From contig NZ_CABJCG010000010.1 of NCBI RefSeq assembly GCF_902364025.1, forward strand, positions 1 through 64,000: a stretch of 64,000 nt of DNA, read 5' to 3'. Positions 17,980-27,628 of the stretch are shown here, one piece after another. Source of the DNA: Enterocloster lavalensis. Lineage in GTDB: Bacteria > Bacillota > Clostridia > Lachnospirales > Lachnospiraceae. Numbering within the stretch: the stretch's first letter is position 1; each line of letters opens with the position of its first letter. A program made the position numbers and the translations under genes. The notes beneath the pieces were generated by a model. That model had not been told where the DNA came from. It saw nothing but the letters and a program-made list of their open reading frames with translations, and ran no database searches.

Positions 17980-19149
17980 ATGGACAAGCATTTTATCCCC
18001 TTGTCAGTACCTAATCTGAAGGGAAATGAACTAAAGTATGTTACCACCGCGGTTGAGACAGAATGGGTGTCCACCGGAGGGCCTTTTGTATCGGATTTCG
18101 AAGCAAAGCTGGCTCAATATGTACATTGTCCCAATGCTGTATCCTGCCAAAGTGGTACTGCCGGAATTCATACTGCTCTTATTATATTGGGAATTGAACG
18201 GGACGATGAAGTCATTGTTCCAACCCTTACTTTTATTGCCGCAGCAAACCCAGTAAGGTATATAGGTGCGGAGCCGGTTTTTATGGATTGCGATGATTCT
18301 CTCTGTATGGACCCTGTAAAGTTGAGACGTTTCTGCCAGGAAGAATGCTGCTTTAAAAATGGAAAGCTGCTCGATAAAAAAAATGGACGTCATATAAAAG
18401 CAGTCATTGTCGTTCATGTATTTGGGAATATGGCAGATATGGAGTCCATTTTAGAGATAGCAAAACAGTACAATCTGAAGGTTATTGAAGATGCGACAGA
18501 GGCTCTAGGCACTTACTATACAACGGGTACCTATGCCGGAAAATACGCGGGTACCATGGGTGATATCGGTATCTATTCCTTTAACGGCAATAAGATCATC
18601 ACGACCGGCGGCGGTGGAATGATTGTATCTGAGAATTCGGATTATTTGAAGCTTGCAAAACACCTTACCACTCAGGCGAAGAGTGATGAGTTGTATTACA
18701 CCCATGATATGGTTGGCTATAATTACCGTATGACAAACCTGCAAGCTGCATTGGGGCTGGCTCAGTTGGAACAACTGGAACAGTTTATTGATATTAAACT
18801 CAGGAACTACAGGGAATATAGTAAAATTCTTAAAAATATTAGAGGGCTTTCCTTGTTGCCATTTTGCGATATGATTCGGAGCAATCACTGGTTTTATGGA
18901 GTATTTTGTGGAGAAGATTATCCGGTTGACCGGGATCAGTTGATTCACTATTTAGCAGAGAACAAGGTACAGAGCCGGCCGATTTGGGGATTGATCAATG
19001 AACAGTTACCTTATCAAGATGCGAGGGCTTATCATATTGAACGTGCCAGATATTACTGGAAGCATGTAGTCAATATTCCCTGTAGCACAAATTTAAGTAA
19101 CGATGATATACAGCAGGTTGGCGCGTTACTGGATATAGGAAAAAGGTGA
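17980..19149 (+). CDS. legC: PLP-dependent aminotransferase (LegC-like, DegT family)
   Basis: A DegT/DnrJ/EryC1-fold aminotransferase of 389 residues. IEDATEALG contains the PLP-binding aspartate, and SFNGNKIITTGGGGM contains the Schiff-base lysine near residue 203. In the pathway LegC aminates C4 of the 4-keto sugar, using glutamate, before N-acetylation. GGAGGG lies upstream of the ATG. The GN-K-I-I-T-T-GGGG form of the active site is that of nonulosonate and QuiNAc4N aminotransferases rather than of the GDP-perosamine type. Confidence 0.87.
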   Translation: MDKHFIPLSVPNLKGNELKYVTTAVETEWVSTGGPFVSDFEAKLAQYVHCPNAVSCQSGTAGIHTALIILGIERDDEVIVPTLTFIAAANPVRYIGAEPVFMDCDDSLCMDPVKLRRFCQEECCFKNGKLLDKKNGRHIKAVIVVHVFGNMADMESILEIAKQYNLKVIEDATEALGTYYTTGTYAGKYAGTMGDIGIYSFNGNKIITTGGGGMIVSENSDYLKLAKHLTTQAKSDELYYTHDMVGYNYRMTNLQAALGLAQLEQLEQFIDIKLRNYREYSKILKNIRGLSLLPFCDMIRSNHWFYGVFCGEDYPVDRDQLIHYLAENKVQSRPIWGLINEQLPYQDARAYHIERARYYWKHVVNIPCSTNLSNDDIQQVGALLDIGKR

Positions 19150-19153
19150 CAAC

Positions 19154-20203
19154 ATGGATTTTAGGAACAATTTGATCGAAGAAAGTGTAACCATTCTTCA
19201 AGCTATGAAGCAATTAGATGATATTGGCCGTAAAGTTTTATTTGTACATAGGAATGGACATCTGATTGCGGCTCTTACGGACGGAGATATCCGCAGATGG
19301 ATTCTTCGTCAGGGAGATCTCAATGCTACTGTAAACCATGCCGCCAACTATTCTCCTAAATTTATACGGACCGATCAACGAGCTCAGGCCAAGGCTTTTA
19401 TGAGAGAATATTCAGTAGAAGCTCTTCCAGTTTTAGATTCCGATGATCAAATAACATCTATTGTATATTGGAATGACGAGGAAGTTCTCCACGAAAAGCC
19501 CCCACTGAATATTCCGGTTGTGATAATGGCTGGCGGCTTAGGAACCAGGTTATACCCTTATACTAAAATTCTTCCAAAGCCTCTAATCCCTGTAGGCGAC
19601 CTGCCCATAGTAGAGCACATTATGAACCAGTTCGCTCAGTTTGGATGTCATAAATTTTATATGATCGTTAATTACAAAAAAAATATGATTAAAGCATATT
19701 TTAATGAGTCCGGTCTGAATTATGATATTCAATATATTGACGAAAATATTCCGCTTGGTACAGGGGGAGGTCTCAGCCTTCTCAAAGGGAAGATAAAAAG
19801 CAGTTTTATTTTGACTAATTGTGATATTTTAATTCGGGAAGATATTTCAAAAATATGCGCATATCATGCCGAAGAGGATCAAAAAATCACAATGGTCTGC
19901 TCGTTAAAAAATTTTGCGATTCCATATGGGGTTGTAGAGATTGGAAAGTCCGGAGAAATATCAGCGCTACGTGAAAAGCCCAACCTTTCCTTTTTTACAA
20001 ACACAGGATGTTACATTGTTGAACCGGAAATTATTGAGCAGATGGAGGACAATGTTTCTATAGGCTTTCCTGATGTGATTCAAAAGTATAAAAAACTAGG
20101 TAAGAAGGTAGGTGTTTATCCCATCAGTGAAAATGCCTGGTTGGACATGGGCCAATTTGATGAACTGGAAAGAATGAGGAATCAATTAGGTGAGTTCAAA
20201 TAA
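19154..20203 (+). CDS. ptmE: CBS-domain sugar nucleotidyltransferase (PtmE-like)
   Basis: Two CBS motifs occupy residues 1 to about 115; a nucleotidyltransferase domain follows, opening with MAGGLGTRLYPYTKILPKP and the uridylyl/guanylyl-type GDLPIVEHI. Campylobacter PtmE has the same order and makes GDP-GlcN from GlcN-1-P and GTP for the GDP-linked legionaminic route. The gene overlaps the next by 14 bases. The upstream partners PtmF (GlmS-like) and PgmL (mutase) are not in the window, so housekeeping GlmS/GlmM enzymes may supply GlcN-1-P. The CBS pair suggests control by an adenosyl nucleotide. Confidence 0.85.
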   Translation: MDFRNNLIEESVTILQAMKQLDDIGRKVLFVHRNGHLIAALTDGDIRRWILRQGDLNATVNHAANYSPKFIRTDQRAQAKAFMREYSVEALPVLDSDDQITSIVYWNDEEVLHEKPPLNIPVVIMAGGLGTRLYPYTKILPKPLIPVGDLPIVEHIMNQFAQFGCHKFYMIVNYKKNMIKAYFNESGLNYDIQYIDENIPLGTGGGLSLLKGKIKSSFILTNCDILIREDISKICAYHAEEDQKITMVCSLKNFAIPYGVVEIGKSGEISALREKPNLSFFTNTGCYIVEPEIIEQMEDNVSIGFPDVIQKYKKLGKKVGVYPISENAWLDMGQFDELERMRNQLGEFK

Positions 20204-20816
20204 ACTTGTTTTAATCGGTGGTGGAGGACATTGTATGTCGGTCCTGGATAGCCTGCTAAACGGAAAATGCCAAAGATTTGAAGATATTGTAATTGTAGAT
20301 CGTCCTGAAAATGTGGGAAAGGAAATTATAGGTATAAAAATTAAAGTCTCAGACGATCAACTTGTCGAACTATTCTCCAAGGGATATCATTATGCTTTTA
20401 TTACAGTAGGAAGCATTAAAACAACTGCCAAGAGGCGGGAATTATGGTTTGCAGCGCGCAATATAGGCTATCAATTTGTCAATATTATTGATCCTACTGC
20501 TATTATCTCTCCTACTGTGCATCTCGGCACAGGTATTTTTGTAGGAAAGTCAGTTGTGATTAACAGCGGAGTAACAATCGGAGATATGGCGATCATCAAC
20601 ACAGGGGCAATTGTAGAGCATGGCTGCTCGGTTGGCCCATTTTGCCACATAGCGGTAGGCGGTGTGTTGTGCGGCGGTGTCTGTGTGGAGCAGGACTGCT
20701 TTATTGGTGCCAACGCTACAATTATACAAGACGAACATATTTCACCCTCCACTGTAATTCCGGCAGGCGCTTTGGTGAAACATTCAAAATTATATCTACC
20801 TCATCTTGTCTTATAG
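20190..20816 (+). CDS. legH: Left-handed beta-helix N-acetyltransferase (NeuD/PglD/LegH-like)
   Basis: GGGGHCMSVLDSL at the N-terminus is the nucleotide-sugar-binding opening of the PglD/NeuD family. From about residue 95 the hexapeptide repeats (IVEHGCSVGPFCHIA and following) build the beta-helix that binds acetyl-CoA. LegH acetylates the 4-amino group. The start is GTG 20190 inside the preceding gene. It might instead accept the special acyl group made by the upstream cassette, although family members normally use acetyl-CoA. Confidence 0.83.
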   Translation: MSSNKLVLIGGGGHCMSVLDSLLNGKCQRFEDIVIVDRPENVGKEIIGIKIKVSDDQLVELFSKGYHYAFITVGSIKTTAKRRELWFAARNIGYQFVNIIDPTAIISPTVHLGTGIFVGKSVVINSGVTIGDMAIINTGAIVEHGCSVGPFCHIAVGGVLCGGVCVEQDCFIGANATIIQDEHISPSTVIPAGALVKHSKLYLPHLVL

Positions 20817-20847
20817 ATACTCACCTTATTTCAGAGAGGAACAGCCC

Positions 20848-21855
20848 ATGAAAAACAGGACTCTAATTATAGCGGAAGCAGGTGTCAATTACAATGGCTG
20901 CCTGGAACTGGCGAAAAAAATGGTATACACAGCTAAAGAATGTGGAGCAGATATTGTTAAATTTCAGACGGCTAAAGCAGAACTTTTAATGTCCCGATAT
21001 GCACAGAAAGCGGATTATCAAAAGAAGACAACTGATGCTTATGAAAGCCAGTTGGAAATGTGTCGCAAGATACTTCTGCCCTATGAGGATTTCTATTATC
21101 TAAAAGAATTGTGCGAAGAGGTGGGCATCACATTTCTATCGACTCCGTTTGAGCTTGAAAGCATTGATTTTTTGCGGTCTCTATCAATGGATACCTGGAA
21201 AATTCCATCAGGGGAGATAACAAATCTTCCGTATCTGGAAAAAATAGGTTCATTTAACCAAAAAGTTATTCTTTCTACGGGGATGTGCCGGTTGGAAGAA
21301 GTGGCCGCAGCTATTGATATTTTGACAAATAGTGGGACTGACAGGAATAAAATAAGCCTCTTGCATTGTACAACAGAATATCCGGCGCCTTATGAATCTG
21401 TTAATTTGAGGGCAATGATAACGCTCAAAAAAAACTTCCGTTTGCAAACCGGCTATTCAGACCATACCCCTGGGATTACAATTCCGATAGCGGCTGTGGC
21501 TATGGGAGCTGAAATTATAGAAAAACATTTTACGCTGGACAAGCAGATGGAGGGACCAGATCATAAAGCCAGCCTTGACCCCATTGAGTTGAAATCAATG
21601 ATCTCTGCGATACGAAATGTAGAGGCGGCGCTAGGGACTGGTGAAAAAGTACCATCGGAATGTGAGAAAAAAAATATGGCTATTGCGAGAAAGAGTCTTG
21701 TCGCCAAAAGAGCCATTCGCAAAGGAGAGATATTTTCCGAAGATAATATTACAGCAAAGCGACCGGGTAATGGGGTATCACCTATGTATTGGTATGAGGT
21801 GTTAGGTACAAGAGCATTGCGGGATTTTTCGGAAGATGAATTGATCGAAATATGA
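20848..21855 (+). CDS. legI: N-acetylneuraminate/legionaminate synthase (NeuB/LegI)
   Basis: A TIM-barrel synthase followed by a C-terminal SAF (antifreeze-like) domain, 335 residues. IAEAGVNYNG, VKFQTAK, TPFELES, the metal/substrate loop SDHTPGI and EKHFTLDK are all family signatures; SLVAKRAIRKGE opens the SAF domain. It condenses phosphoenolpyruvate with the 2,4-diacetamido-trideoxy hexose to give the nine-carbon acid. The frame opens at 20806, but AGAGAGGA at 20833-20840 and homology select ATG 20848. It overlaps the epimerase by four bases (ATGA). Confidence 0.93.
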   Translation: MKNRTLIIAEAGVNYNGCLELAKKMVYTAKECGADIVKFQTAKAELLMSRYAQKADYQKKTTDAYESQLEMCRKILLPYEDFYYLKELCEEVGITFLSTPFELESIDFLRSLSMDTWKIPSGEITNLPYLEKIGSFNQKVILSTGMCRLEEVAAAIDILTNSGTDRNKISLLHCTTEYPAPYESVNLRAMITLKKNFRLQTGYSDHTPGITIPIAAVAMGAEIIEKHFTLDKQMEGPDHKASLDPIELKSMISAIRNVEAALGTGEKVPSECEKKNMAIARKSLVAKRAIRKGEIFSEDNITAKRPGNGVSPMYWYEVLGTRALRDFSEDELIEI

Positions 21856-23018
21856 AAAAAAGAATCTGTATTCTAACAGCTACAAGAGCTGAATATGGTC
21901 TGTTAAAACCTGTAATTCTAAAACTCCAGCGTATGGAAGACCTTGAAGTGTTGGTTGTGGCGACAGGCGCTCATCTGTCTATTTCACATGGTTATACATT
22001 ACAGGAAATTGAACAAGACGAGATTGTTGTTGACAGAAAAATCGAAATATTGCTGAGTTCTGATACAGGGGTTGCTGTATCTAAAGCTATGGGACTGGCA
22101 ATGATCAGTTTTTCGGAATACTTTGAAGAATGTCAACCAAACCTTCTTCTTGTATTAGGGGATCGTTATGAAACCTTGGCCGTATGCTGCGCCGCCATGA
22201 ATATGGGGATTCCGATTGCCCATATGTATGGCGGCGAAACAACAGAAGGCGCTATTGATGAATCTATACGTCATGCAATTACGAAACTGAGCTATCTTCA
22301 CTTTACCAGTACAGAACTTTATCGAAAACGAGTTATACAAATGGGCGAAGCGCCTGAGCGTGTATTTAATGTAGGAGCTATGGGAATTGAGAATGCCCTG
22401 AGTTCCAAGTTGTTAACCAAAAAAGAGCTTGAAGCTTCCCTTGATTGGAAACTATATAAGCCGTATGGTGTGGTTACATTTCATCCGGTTACCTTGGAAG
22501 CGGGCAAGGCAATGTTGCAGGTAGAGGCTCTTCTAAAGGCTTTGAACCATTTTACAGACATGCAGTTTATTATTACAAAAGCAAATGCCGATGCTGAGGG
22601 GGCTCATATTAATCGGCATCTGGAAATATATTCGAATTCTCACGAAAATGTCAAATTATATGACTCCTTGGGGATGATCCGCTATTTGAGTGCATTGAAA
22701 TATTCTGAGATGGTAATTGGAAACTCTTCCAGCGGGTTGATTGAGGCACCCTCCTTCCAAATACCTACCGTCAACATTGGAGATCGACAGAAAGGCCGGC
22801 TTAAAGCCGAAAGTGTGATTGACTGCCCCGCTGAATCGTCAGCCATCGAACAGACCATGCGATTGGCAAGGTCATCTGAATACCGATCTAAAATCAGCAC
22901 AGTTATTAACCCCTATGGTAATGGCAATACATCTGATCGGATTGTGGCGATTTTAGATAAGTATCTTTTCCATGAAGCGATACAGCTCAAGAAAGGGTTT
23001 TTTGATTTGAGCAGGTAA
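21852..23018 (+). CDS. legG: Hydrolysing NDP-sugar 2-epimerase (NeuC/LegG-like)
   Basis: A 388-residue GT-B-fold epimerase: TATRAEYGLLKPV at the start, VLGDRYE, MYGGETTEGAIDE, TFHPVT and GNSSSGLIEAPS are the NeuC/WecB signatures. It releases NDP and inverts C2 to give the free 2,4-diacetamido sugar used by LegI. Order and spacing match the nonulosonate operons of other bacteria. Confidence 0.92.
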   Translation: MKKRICILTATRAEYGLLKPVILKLQRMEDLEVLVVATGAHLSISHGYTLQEIEQDEIVVDRKIEILLSSDTGVAVSKAMGLAMISFSEYFEECQPNLLLVLGDRYETLAVCCAAMNMGIPIAHMYGGETTEGAIDESIRHAITKLSYLHFTSTELYRKRVIQMGEAPERVFNVGAMGIENALSSKLLTKKELEASLDWKLYKPYGVVTFHPVTLEAGKAMLQVEALLKALNHFTDMQFIITKANADAEGAHINRHLEIYSNSHENVKLYDSLGMIRYLSALKYSEMVIGNSSSGLIEAPSFQIPTVNIGDRQKGRLKAESVIDCPAESSAIEQTMRLARSSEYRSKISTVINPYGNGNTSDRIVAILDKYLFHEAIQLKKGFFDLSR

Positions 23019-23038
23019 TGTAGAAAGGAACGAAAAGT

Positions 23039-23734
23039 ATGAACAATTTAGCGATTATCACCGCACGGAGTGGATCGAAAGGATTAAAAAATAAGAATAT
23101 ACGGATATTGGGCGACAAACCGCTTTTAGCATACTCTATTGAGGCTGCAAACAAAAGTAAGATGTTTAATGAGATCGTTGTATCAACTGATTCTCCTAAA
23201 TATGCCCGGATTGCAAATGAATGGGGCGCAAGTACACCGTTTTTGCGATCCTCACAGACAGCAAATGATACAGCGTCATCATGGATGGTAATTAAAGAGG
23301 TTTTAAAAAAATATTATGACTTGGGAAAAAAATTTGACACGATTACTCTTTTACAGCCCACATCACCATTCAGAATAAGTGATGATATCATAAATGGATA
23401 TGAACTTTTAGAAGAAAAAGAGGCTGACGCTATTGTTGGAGTTTGTGAAATGGAACATTCTCCTCTTTGGAGCAACATATTACCTGAAAATTTATCTATG
23501 TCAGGGTTTATTGATGAAAGTGTTAGAAATACACCCAGACAGAAGTTACCTGTTTATTATAGGATCAATGGAGCTTTATATATCTTACGAGTTGACTCGC
23601 AAAATAATTTTTCTGATTTATATACTGATAAATGCTTTGCATATATTATGCCCCAAGAAAGGTCTATAGATATAGATACACTGCTGGATTTCGAGATAGC
23701 TGAAATATTGTTAAAACCAAGATTATTGAATTGA
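23039..23734 (+). CDS. legF: CMP-nonulosonate cytidylyltransferase (NeuA/LegF-like)
   Basis: A 231-residue CMP-sialic-acid-synthetase-type enzyme: ITARSGSKGLKNKNIR at the N-terminus is the CTP-binding loop, followed by VVSTDSPKYA and LLQPTSPFR. It activates the nine-carbon sugar with CTP, which provides the donor for the sialyltransferase-like proteins at 4677-7144. GAAAGGA precedes the ATG. It has only the catalytic domain, like LegF and PseF, with no C-terminal phosphatase extension. Confidence 0.92.
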   Translation: MNNLAIITARSGSKGLKNKNIRILGDKPLLAYSIEAANKSKMFNEIVVSTDSPKYARIANEWGASTPFLRSSQTANDTASSWMVIKEVLKKYYDLGKKFDTITLLQPTSPFRISDDIINGYELLEEKEADAIVGVCEMEHSPLWSNILPENLSMSGFIDESVRNTPRQKLPVYYRINGALYILRVDSQNNFSDLYTDKCFAYIMPQERSIDIDTLLDFEIAEILLKPRLLN

Positions 23735-23744
23735 GGTACGTGAA

Positions 23745-24704
23745 TTGAATAAAGTAACCATTGTAATGTATCACTATGTAAGAGATTTAAATAGCAGCCG
23801 TTATCCGAATATTAAAGGATTAGACTACCAGCTATTTAAAGATCAAATTGAATTCTTCTCAGCCAATTACCACATCGTTACCATGGAACAGGTAATCGAA
23901 GCCAGTGAAGGAAAATACCAATTGCCGGATCAAGCACTTTTGTTGACTTTTGATGATGGCTATATTGATCACTATACCTTTGTTATGCCAATATTATTGC
24001 AATATGGTTACCAAGGATCATTTTTTATACCTGGTAAAGCATTTGTAGAATCGGTGCTTTTGGATGTCAATAAAGTACACTTTATACTTGCCAGCCAAAG
24101 CAGTAAACGCCTCATGCAGGATTTGCTGGATGAGTTAAATTATTATCGTGGCTCTGAATATCAAATTCCTTCTAATGAACAGCTTGTAGCTCAATATGCG
24201 GTTGCAAATCGTTTTGATAGTAAGGAAACTATCTTCATCAAGCGTATTTTACAGACCGCAATCCCGGAAAACCTCCGAAAAATTATTGCAAGCAACCTGT
24301 TTAAAAAATATGTTACCGGGCTGAGCGAGGAGCAGTTTGCCAAGGAACTCTATCTAAACTATGATCAGATAAAATGTATGAAGAAATGCGGCATGTTTAT
24401 CGGAGTACATGGTTATGATCATTATTGGTTGGGTAATCTTGGACCTGCTCAAATGAGAGCGGATATCGATAAAGCGGTTGAATGTCTTGATGGAATTATT
24501 GATAAAAATGCCTGGGTAATGAATTATCCTTATGGATCTTATAATCAGGAGGTGCTTCATTACCTACAAGAAAATCATTGTAAGCTCGGACTTACCACAC
24601 AGGTAAGACGTGCTGATTTAAATGTGGATGACCGATATCAGCTGCCAAGATTTGATACCAATGACTTTCCGCCAAAAAGCAATATATTTTCCCAATATCT
24701 GTAA
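23745..24704 (+). CDS. Polysaccharide deacetylase (carbohydrate esterase 4 family)
   Basis: LLTFDDGYIDHY near residue 70 is the metal-binding and catalytic motif 1 of NodB-type deacetylases. VHGYDHYWLGN further on is the H-(x)3-H motif, and NYPYGSYN matches motif 3. It removes acetyl from an N- or O-acetylated sugar, possibly a lipid-linked intermediate since I see no signal peptide. Synteny with nonulosonate genes recalls deacetylases in sialic-acid-containing capsules. The start is TTG 23745 after GAGGT. Confidence 0.8.
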   Translation: MNKVTIVMYHYVRDLNSSRYPNIKGLDYQLFKDQIEFFSANYHIVTMEQVIEASEGKYQLPDQALLLTFDDGYIDHYTFVMPILLQYGYQGSFFIPGKAFVESVLLDVNKVHFILASQSSKRLMQDLLDELNYYRGSEYQIPSNEQLVAQYAVANRFDSKETIFIKRILQTAIPENLRKIIASNLFKKYVTGLSEEQFAKELYLNYDQIKCMKKCGMFIGVHGYDHYWLGNLGPAQMRADIDKAVECLDGIIDKNAWVMNYPYGSYNQEVLHYLQENHCKLGLTTQVRRADLNVDDRYQLPRFDTNDFPPKSNIFSQYL

Positions 24705-24716
24705 AGGAGTTGGCCA

Positions 24717-25505
24717 ATGAAATTAATGGTGATAAGGCTGAAAAGCTTTTATTATTATAAAGATTTATTAAAACAGCTAGTTGTAAGGGATATTAAATTG
24801 AAATACCGCCGAAGCTTTCTCGGCTATGTCTGGAGTGTCCTCAATCCACTTCTGATTATGTCGGTTATGTCTGTTGTCTTTTCAACAATGTTTAAACGTA
24901 ACATTGAAAACTATCCAGTATTTCTTTTTACAGGTCAGTTATTATTTAATTATATGAATACATCCACCCATCAGGCAATCAGTTCTATTACTGCAAACGC
25001 TGCATTGTTAAAAAAAGTATATGTACCGAAATATATCTTTACCGTAGCCAAGATAACCAGTGGCCTTGTTGATTTCTTTTTCTCACTGGGGGCGTTGGTG
25101 CTTGTTATGCTTGTCACGGGGGCCAGATTCAGCGGCTATAATCTGCTTGCTATCTTTGTTGCATTGCAGCTTTATATATTTTGTACTGGGCTGGGGCTGT
25201 TTCTGGCTCAGGCAAATGTTTTTTTCAGGGATATCCAGTATATTTATAATGCGGTGACTACAGCCTGGCTCTACTTGACTCCCATTTTTTATACGCTGGA
25301 TATGCTCGATCCGCGAATTGCCTGGATTGTAAAGCATCTAAACCCTATGTACTTCTATGTTGGACAATTTCGGGATTTAGTCTACTATAACCGTTTCCCA
25401 GGGATGAAAATTATGCTGGCAGGGTGGGTTACTGCATTTCTGATGCTAATAATTGGCTTATACAGCTTCCATAGAAACCAGGATCGTTTTATCCTATATA
25501 TTTAA
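24717..25505 (+). CDS. ABC-2 polysaccharide exporter permease (TagG/Wzm type), module 1
   Basis: A 262-residue protein with six membrane segments. It has the family hallmarks RDIKLKYRRSFLGYVWSVLN near the N-terminus and QANVFFRDIQYIYNAV in the middle, and it ends in HRNQDRFILYI. It pairs with the ATPase 28 bases downstream to flip lipid-linked polysaccharide across the membrane. Three further modules of the same type occur in the window (39114, 46348 and 58668); the first two share most of these segments, while 58668 is more distant. Confidence 0.9.
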   Translation: MKLMVIRLKSFYYYKDLLKQLVVRDIKLKYRRSFLGYVWSVLNPLLIMSVMSVVFSTMFKRNIENYPVFLFTGQLLFNYMNTSTHQAISSITANAALLKKVYVPKYIFTVAKITSGLVDFFFSLGALVLVMLVTGARFSGYNLLAIFVALQLYIFCTGLGLFLAQANVFFRDIQYIYNAVTTAWLYLTPIFYTLDMLDPRIAWIVKHLNPMYFYVGQFRDLVYYNRFPGMKIMLAGWVTAFLMLIIGLYSFHRNQDRFILYI

Positions 25506-25533
25506 AGAACAGATGGAAAGGTCAGGTCAAATT

Positions 25534-26271
25534 ATGGAGAATCAAATAAAAATAGACGTTACCAATGTTACAATACGATTTAATAAAAGCACGGAAAAAA
25601 TAGATAATTTAAAAGAGTATGCTATCAAACTAATTAAGCGCGAGCTTATGTTTCAAGAATTTTTAGCGATAAAAAATATATCCTTCAAGGTAAAAAGCGG
25701 AGAGTCCTGGGGATTAATTGGCAGAAATGGTTCCGGAAAATCGACACTGCTAAAAGCTATCAGTGGGATCATTAAGCCCTACCAGGGAAGTATATCTGTG
25801 AATGGCAGCGTGGCACCTCTTATTGAACTGGGAGCGGGGTTTGACAGCAATATGACCGCCAGGGAGAATATTTTCTTAAATGGCTGTGTTTTGGGGCATA
25901 CCGAAAAATATATGAGAGAACATTTTGATGAGATTGTAGAATTTGCAGAATTACAGGATTTTCTTGATTCTCCAATCAAAAACTACTCATCTGGTATGAT
26001 AGCGCGCTTAGGCTTTTCTGTCGCTACTATGGTACGTTCCGATATTCTGATTGTAGACGAAATCCTATCGGTGGGTGATTATAAATTCCGACAGAAGTGT
26101 CAGGAACGTATGGAAACTATGCTGAGTTCCGGCACTACATTGCTGTTTGTTTCACATAATATAGAGGATGTAAAAAGGCTTTGCGATCATGCGCTGTGGC
26201 TGGATCATGGAAATATGGTTATGATGGGGGAAGCAGCAGAAGTATGCGAGGCTTATATGTCACAACAGTAG
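25534..26271 (+). CDS. ABC exporter ATPase (TagH/Wzt short type), module 1
   Basis: A 245-residue nucleotide-binding subunit: Walker A GRNGSGKST, signature SSGMIARLGFSVATM, Walker B ILIVDEIL and SHNIED as switch. It lacks the C-terminal carbohydrate-binding extension of long Wzt, so export is probably independent of a chain-end modification. Frames open at 25453 and 25513, but GGAAAGGT at 25515-25522 and alignment with the paralogues favour ATG 25534. Confidence 0.9.
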   Translation: MENQIKIDVTNVTIRFNKSTEKIDNLKEYAIKLIKRELMFQEFLAIKNISFKVKSGESWGLIGRNGSGKSTLLKAISGIIKPYQGSISVNGSVAPLIELGAGFDSNMTARENIFLNGCVLGHTEKYMREHFDEIVEFAELQDFLDSPIKNYSSGMIARLGFSVATMVRSDILIVDEILSVGDYKFRQKCQERMETMLSSGTTLLFVSHNIEDVKRLCDHALWLDHGNMVMMGEAAEVCEAYMSQQ

Positions 26272-26285
26272 ATTTGGAGGCTGGT

Positions 26286-27373
26286 ATGGAAAAGAATAAA
26301 GCCGTAAATGGGCGGGAAGAAATCAAGGCAACCAATATTTTAAAAGGAATTGCTATTTGGTTTGTAATTATTAACCATGTAGGATGGATAACAGAATTTG
26401 ATAAGAGACCTTTTAGCTTATGGATTTATGTTGCTGTTTCCATTTTCGTAGTAATTACAGGTTATCATTATGCACTTTCTATGATCGGATTAGAGGATGT
26501 CGCAAAAGCAAATGGGTTTGAGGAAAGTTACACAAATAACATTTTAAAATGGTATAGCGGCAAAAAGTTCTTAAAAAAAATACTAAAAGTTTTAGTTCCC
26601 TATAGCATAATGTTTATAATCTGGTTGATTTATCGCAAAATGATCACCGGTAATTTTTTAACTGGCGGGATCTCTCAGACGGTCTCTTTTTTCCTGCGGG
26701 GAGGCACTGGGCCAGGAAGTTATTATACTCCGGTGATTCTTCAATTTCTTATTATATTTCCCTGCTTCTATTTTTTAATTCAAAAGGATTGGTTTAAGGG
26801 GGCCTTTTTAGTTCTCTTTCTTGCAATTCATTATGAATTTTTAAGAACCGTATGGAACTTTAGCAGCGAGTTTTATAGAATTTTTTCTTTCGGTTAGCGT
26901 TTGCATTGACCTTAGGTATTCTATTGCAAAAGTATTATCAGTTATTAAAATCTACCTGCATACCATATATTATGTTTATGCTAGGGTTTGTTTTTCTCTT
27001 GGGCATATCATATTTGAAGTATAAACCCCAAACTATAAGCAGTTGGACACCAACCTCATACGTGGCTGCCCCCTATGCTTTTTCCATTGTATACTTCTTC
27101 TTGAGGCAGGAATATTTCTTTAAACGTCACTCTGCCAACCGACTTATTATATTAACGGAATATGTCGGAAAGGCTTCCTACTGTATTATGCTGACTCAAC
27201 AACTATATTTTACTATGGGGATTGAAAGGTACTTCAAACCTTATGTAAATAATTTCGTCCTGTGTGTAATCGATATTGTATTATGCACTATTGTAGGGGC
27301 GGGGTTCTTTCGATTTTCGTCTTGGGGAACAAAGTGGATATTTGATAACTTTTATGTTAGGTTAAAAATGTAG
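26286..27373 (+). pseudogene. Membrane acyltransferase family 3 (OafA/fucose O-acetylase-like), frameshifted
   Basis: Two adjacent frames (26286-26897 and from about 26898 to 27373) together make one protein of about 362 residues with many membrane segments. The first carries KATNILKGIAIWFVIINHVGW, the histidine motif of acyltransferase-3 proteins. The break is in a run of six T at 26881-26886: adding one T restores reading from FYRIF straight into FRLAFALTLGI. Such enzymes O-acetylate exported or membrane-bound glycans. It may be a true pseudogene, slippage-controlled, or a sequencing error. It is the last gene of the operon behind copy A. Confidence 0.75.
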
Positions 27374-27555
27374 GCTTTAAAATATTTCTAATTATTGTTA
27401 AAATATAAATTTTTACAAAAATTTTATAGCTTTTATAAATTAAAATATTCAATTACTGATTAAAAAATATAAGAGCGACATATTATGTAGACATTTCATA
27501 TTCTGTGCCTAGACATGTTAAAGACCATTTTCACACACTCTTTTTATTGAAGATC
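27374..27555. other. AT-rich intergenic stretch between the operon end and IS66
   Basis: This region is very AT-rich and holds no gene, no clear hairpin terminator and no recombination site that I can see. It ends at the presumed left tip of the first IS66 element. Confidence 0.5.
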
Positions 27556-27628
27556 GTAAGCGCTCAATAAAATAATGGCTATCTTTTCACAAGGTATTCC
27601 GCTATAGTTGAAGTAAAATACTCCAACT

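Noticed and set aside
26898..27373. A separate small membrane protein gene
   Set aside because: It continues the preceding acyltransferase after a one-base shift, has no ribosome site of its own, and together with the upstream frame gives the normal family length.
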